From Pterois miles (lineage: Eukaryota; Chordata; Actinopteri; Perciformes; Scorpaenidae): DNA of 64,000 bases. The stretch covers positions 9,720,501 to 9,784,500 of the forward strand of contig CAMQGK010000565.1 of the NCBI GenBank assembly GCA_947000775.1, given 5' to 3'. The position numbers were made by a program, and so were the translations under genes. Numbering within the stretch: the first letter of the stretch is position 1; every line of letters begins with the position of its first letter. Below the pieces are notes generated by a model. The model saw only the letters and a list, made by a program, of their open reading frames with translations. It did not search any database and had not been told where the DNA came from. This document shows, piece by piece, positions 60,180 to 64,000 of this stretch.

Positions 60180-60345
60180 AAAACAGTCCTCCAGAGTCCG
60201 ACATCAGAACTGCGCCCATAGCAACGGTCTGTTACACATAGCAACGGTCTGCTATAAAGAAATAACAGACTGTACAATAACGTGATTGACCAATCAATAC
60301 TGAGTATTCCACAAAGCCGTGTAATAATACTTGTGGATACCAATA
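60180..60345 (-). repeat. Dispersed repeat, inverted partner of 46,885-46,995
   Basis: Contains GAGTCCGACATCAGAACTGC, CCATAGCAACGGTCTGTTAC, ATAGCAACGGTCTGCTATAA, then CGTGATTGACCAATCAATAC and CCACAAAGCCGTGTAATAAT. The GCAACGGTCTG block is duplicated within it. Confidence 0.85.
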
Positions 60346-62002
60346 CAACCTATGCCAGTTTTTCCTTGCCAAAATTTAGTGTAAGTTCGGTGCATTCTTT
60401 AGGTTTTCTAGTTTCATATTATACCAGTATCGTCACTACACTTTAAAACTGAGTCCACTGCAACCTAAAAAAATCACAATTTACATTAATGCGTTAAAAG
60501 AAATTAGTGCTGTTAAAACAAATTTGCGTGAACACTTTATTCTCACGTCAACTTTGACAGCTCAAGAGCGTCCAATATACAAAATTAATAACACGTGTCT
60601 TCAGTTACAGAATTACCACATGAATGCGGTGTACATGTGACACACCGACATAATCTGCTGACATCTTTTTCCTCCTCTTTTTAACACAGGTCATCTGCAA
60701 TCCATCAGAGCGGCCCCCACACAGACTGTACATACCGTTCGTGCTCCGTGAGCCTCACATGTATGTCAAACATGCAATATCTCTTTCTGGGACATATTTC
60801 ACAGACATCACCCTCCTGACACCTGTCTCACCGGCAACCCATCTGTGACACACATCCTGTCTCAGGACACCGGGCATCACGTGCATCACTGAAAATATCA
60901 TCCATCACCTGAACAACACAGAAAACGGTGGGTACAAATGCAGCGTTTCAATTCAGTCTAGTATTAGACAGAAAATGCAACTGCATGCATTGTGCGCTAA
61001 TGCGACCATCCAAATTTGAAGTCTTAACAAAGCAAACGATTTTCTCCAGAAGATGAACCAGATTAATGAAATGAGCCAGACAAAACAGCTCCATTAAACA
61101 GAGAGGCAAAATAGACAGATAAGCAGATATTTACACAAATAGACGCAGTATTAATCCACGGGGTGGCTTGGGGAAAGAGTCTAATTTATCTATTCAGAGA
61201 CACACACTGTCTCTGCATACGGTTGAATTTCGATGACTTGTCAAAGCCCTGGTCTCTATATCTGGAGCGTCGCTGCTATTGTTAGCTCAGAGCAGCTTCA
61301 CAGAGGCTAATGAGGCTTAACCGGGGTTCTCCACCTGATTGCCAAGACCCCATCACTCTAACAAGCCTCAAACAAAAGACTCAGCAGCCCGCCACCCCTG
61401 TCCCAAACCAGACCCCCTCCCTTCCCCCGTGTCCTCCTCCGCTTCCCCAGCTCCAAACCACCAGGGAGTATGTCTCGCCACCAGCTGATGCTGAGGAGAA
61501 GCGAGAGGTTTAACAGCAAAGGGGAGCGCCAAGGGAGCGCCAGTCGTTACTCAAAGGAGGTGCTACAACTAGCCGCTAATTGGGTGAGGATTATGTCTGT
61601 TGTAAGTCAGCCTAATGCCTTGGAAGAACAAATTTAGGGATGCTGCGAAGGCGGTGACACGCAAGGCAGCGTGGACTGAAAGCAGGCAGGAGTTTAAAAC
61701 ATGCAGGCTATCGCAGTTAATAGCAAACGCCAGTGCTGATTGCAATATGACCCAAATGCACTGCCGGGAAGCTTATGAAAACCTTTCAGCCTCTTGGCCT
61801 ATTAAGGGGCTAGTACGCTTAAACTGAAGTGCTCGTCTGATGGTCAAACAGCTCAACACCCACACCTTTACCATACTGACGGCCACTTCCCGCAGTGATT
61901 GGTCAGGTATGTGGAGGTGAGAAAGCAAGCAGATTAAACTTTTCTCTCCAGCTCTTCTTTTTTATTCTTTACACAACTATCTCAGTCACTTTGCATGTGT
62001 AC

Positions 62003-62050
62003 CTCACAACAAGAGGGTCGCAGGTTCAAATCCGGGTGTGCATGCTCTGC
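62003..62050 (+). mobile_element. SINE fragment with B-box
   Basis: CCTCACAACAAGAGGGTCGC then AGGTTCAAATCCGGGTGTGC: the promoter B-box region of a tRNA-headed SINE related to 26,035-26,322, without its A-box. Confidence 0.6.
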
Positions 62051-62089
62051 CCTTGGGATCTTATATAATATTTTAATCCAATTAAAAGT

Positions 62090-62280
62090 TAATTCAAATC
62101 CAAATTTGTGATAATGTGCCAAATAAAAACTCCCATTCAACTCCCTGATTGAAGGCCTTCTCAATGTCTAGTGAGATGGTCACAATCGGGTCCTGGTTAC
62201 AGTGATCAGATGTAATAGTCTTCTCATATGGTCTGTAGAAGACTTATTTTTCATAAAACCTACCTGATCTCAATGCATTA
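62090..62280 (-). pseudogene. L1-type LINE ORF2 fragment (RT start)
   Basis: On the minus strand it reads SGRFYEKxVFYRPYEKTITS then PIVTISLDIEKAFNQGVEWE. The SLDxEKAFxxVEWE signature is the RT motif of L1-clade ORF2, here with an extra residue. It is the continuation of the fragment at 63,732-64,000, interrupted by the Tc1-like element. Confidence 0.8.
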
Positions 62281-62281
62281 T

Positions 62282-63731
62282 ACACTAAACAAAAATATAA
62301 ACGCAACACTTTTGTTTTTGCTCCCACTTTTTATGCGCTGAAGTCAAAGATCTAAGACCTTTTCTATGTTCACAAAAGGCCTATTTCTCTCAGATATTGT
62401 TACAAATTTGTCTAAATTCGAAGATAAGATATTCCTTTATTTGTCCCACAGTGGAGAAATTTCCAATTTCCAAATCTGAGTTAGTGAACACTTCTCCTTT
62501 GCCCAAATAATCCATCCACCTAACAGGTGTGGCAGATCAAGATGCTGATTGGACAACATGATTATTGCAGAAGTGGTCACAATAAAAGTCCTCTCTAAAA
62601 TGTGTAGTTTTATCATACAGCACGATGCCACAGATGTCGCAAGTTTTGAGGGAGCGTATAGTTGCTGGATATCGGCAGGAACTGGAACACACTTGTCGTA
62701 TACGCCGATCCAGAGCATCCCAAACATGCTCAGTGGGTGACATGTCCGAGGCCATGCAAGAACTGGGATGTTTTCAGCTTCCAGGAGCTGAGTACAGATC
62801 CTTCAGCATGGGGCCGTGCATTATCATGCTGCAACATGATGTAATGGATTAATGGTACAACAACAATAAAATACACCTGTGTTCCTTGTCCATAACATAT
62901 GCCTGCCCACACTATAACCCCACCGCCACCATGAGCCACTCCATTCACAATGTTGGCATCAGCAAACCGCTCACCCCCATGACGCCATACACGCTGTCTG
63001 CCATCTGCCCTGTACAGTGAAAACCGGGATTCATCCGTGAAGAGGACACCTCTCCAAAGTGCCAGACGCCACTGAAGGTGAGCATTTGCCCACTCAAGTC
63101 GGTTACGTCGACGAACTGCAGTCAGGTCAAGACCCTGGTGAGGACGACGAACATGCAGCTGAGCTTCCCTGAGACGGTTTCTGTAGACAGTTTGTGTAGA
63201 AATTCTTTGGTTATGCAAACCGATTGTTGCATCAGTTGTCCGGGTGGCTGGTCTCAGATGATCTTGCAGGTGAAGATGCTGGATGTGGAGGTCCTGGGCT
63301 GGTGTGGTTACACGTGGTCTGCGGTTGTGAGGCTGGTTGGATGTACTGCCAAATTCTCAGCATCATCTTTGGAGACGACTTATGGTGGAGAAATGAACAT
63401 TCAGTTCACAGGCAACAGCTCTGGTGGACTTTCCTGCAGCAGCATGGCAATTGCATGCTCACTCAAAACTTGCGACATCTGTGGCATCGTGCTGTGTGAA
63501 AAAACTGCACATTTTAGAGTGGACTTTTATTAGTTCATTATTATTTATTTTATCATGCCGTCTAGTCAGCATCTCGATCTGCCACACCTGTGAGGTGGAT
63601 GGATCTTATCTCGGCAAAGGAGAAGTGCTCACTAACACAGATTTAATTTGTGAACAATATCTGAGTGTGTGACTGGCATAAAAAACGGGAGCAAAAACAA
63701 AAGCTGCGTTTATATTTTTGTTCTAATAGTG
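62282..63731 (-). mobile_element. Decayed Tc1/mariner element with long inverted repeats
   Basis: Ends are inverted: the left reads CACTAAACAAAAATATAAAC and GCAACACTTTTGTTTTTGCT; the reverse complement of the right reads CACTATTAGAACAAAAATAT and GCTTTTGTTTTTGCTCCCG. Inverted similarity continues for about 250 bp on each side, through GATGCCACAGATGTCGCAAG. The transposase lies on the minus strand. A 43-bp LINE/SINE tail (62,420-62,462, AAGATAAGATATTCC then GTGGAGAAATTTCC) has inserted in the left arm. Confidence 0.85.
62600..63218 (-). pseudogene. Tc1-family transposase remnant
   Basis: One frame (63,218 to 62,730) carries RRRNRLEWANAHLQWRLALW, the first catalytic Asp in LFTDESRFSLY, and the second in MLQHDNARPH. 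The region of the third acidic residue, DMSPTEHVWDALDRRIRQVC, is in a different frame (62,755 downward), so a frameshift near 62,750 separates it. No functional protein is possible as written. Confidence 0.85.
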
Positions 63732-64000
63732 CTATATTTTCAGCACATAATTTAGGTAGAGTGATATTAGAGCAGATATTAGTAGTGTCCCTTTGGTTTG
63801 GGTTGACCTGAGATGTATATAGTTCCCTGTAAAACTGTTTAAAGACCTCATTTATCTCCTTACCAGAGGACAGGTTGTTGCCCTTCTTAATTACTGGTAT
63901 GACATTGTCGGACTTCTGTTACTCAGTAACTTGCCTGTTCTCTCTCCTTCTGCATAGAAGTTTGCCCTGAGTCTGAATAAGTCATATCAACCATTGGCTA
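63732..64000 (-). pseudogene. L1-type LINE ORF2 fragment (linker before RT)
   Basis: On the minus strand it reads DNVIPVIKKGNNLSSGKEIN then EVFKQFYRELYTSQVNPNQ, the segment between endonuclease and RT in L1-clade ORF2 (pattern KEI-x-x-x-F-x-x-FY-x-x-LYTS). It continues past the Tc1-like element at 62,280-62,090 and beyond the right edge of the window. Confidence 0.8.

Larger units (their letters stand above)
59418..60560 (+). repeat. ~0.75-kb repeat family copy, split by later insertions
   Basis: The 5' part (59,418-59,625) begins AGGCTGTCAAATGATTAAAA and has GGAAATCAATTAACAAAAC. The 3' part (60,355-60,560) resumes with CCAGTTTTTCCTTGCCAAAA and ends TTTGACAGCTC. The ends GGCTGTCAAA / TTTGACAGC are terminal inverted repeats. 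The gap is filled by the LINE piece and the second repeat listed below. Confidence 0.85.
58838..64000 (-). other. Intron upstream of exon 1 in window (to the right edge)
   Basis: At least 5.2 kb. It holds a ~0.75-kb family copy split by other repeats (59,418-60,560), a LINE 3' end, a SINE remnant, a Tc1-like element and L1 fragments. I looked for the preceding cttnbp2 exons (the coiled-coil segment before LEMEKLQ) and found none. 60,560-61,990 shows nothing recognisable. Confidence 0.78.

Noticed and set aside
61310..61827. Two ~70-codon plus-strand frames considered as an upstream cttnbp2 exon or separate gene
   Set aside because: Wrong strand for cttnbp2, no coiled-coil pattern, no recognised domain.

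Overview
The window is vertebrate nuclear DNA, almost certainly from a teleost and probably a percomorph. Three things point there: one long gene split into many GT-AG exons, teleost-type interspersed repeats (Tc1/mariner elements, L1/Tx1 LINEs, tRNA-headed SINEs, short palindromic DNA elements), and long microsatellites.

The only host gene I can support is cttnbp2 (cortactin-binding protein 2), on the minus strand and partial at both ends. Fourteen consecutive coding exons run from 58,837 down to 13,291. Every junction is GT-AG and every phase is compatible except one, at the first junction, where a single base appears to be missing from a G run at 57,468-57,473. In order the exons encode the end of the N-terminal coiled coil with the proline-rich cortactin-binding region, the ankyrin repeats, and a C-terminal domain that looks like a degenerate P-loop/AAA+ fold. 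The first exons (N-terminus) lie beyond 64,000 and the last exons beyond position 1. In mammals the 3' end of this gene neighbours CFTR, so that gene may lie off the left edge.

Layout. 1-13,250: a satellite block inside the intron after the last visible exon, made of two arms in opposite orientation that meet at a perfect 31-bp palindrome (5,475-5,505). The left arm has a ~155-bp monomer with a 928-bp higher-order repeat. The right arm has short AT-rich monomers arranged in a ~1,314-bp higher-order repeat. 13,291-14,607: three exons. 15,004-21,830: a small island of related satellite, split by a 6.5-kb Tc1 element with an intact transposase, which is itself split by a 4.8-kb 5'-truncated L1/Tx1 LINE carrying a poly(A) tail and target-site duplication. 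21,918-58,837: the other eleven exons, with introns holding microsatellites, a 55-bp and a 36-bp minisatellite, several copies of a ~0.75-kb inverted-terminal-repeat family, SINEs and LINE fragments. 58,838-64,000: intron sequence with a LINE 3' end and a decayed Tc1-like element sitting in an L1 ORF2 fragment.

I found no tRNA or rRNA genes, no CRISPR, no prokaryotic features and no second host gene. The most unusual material is the large inverted satellite block directly beside a cttnbp2 5' splice site, and the nested young transposons.
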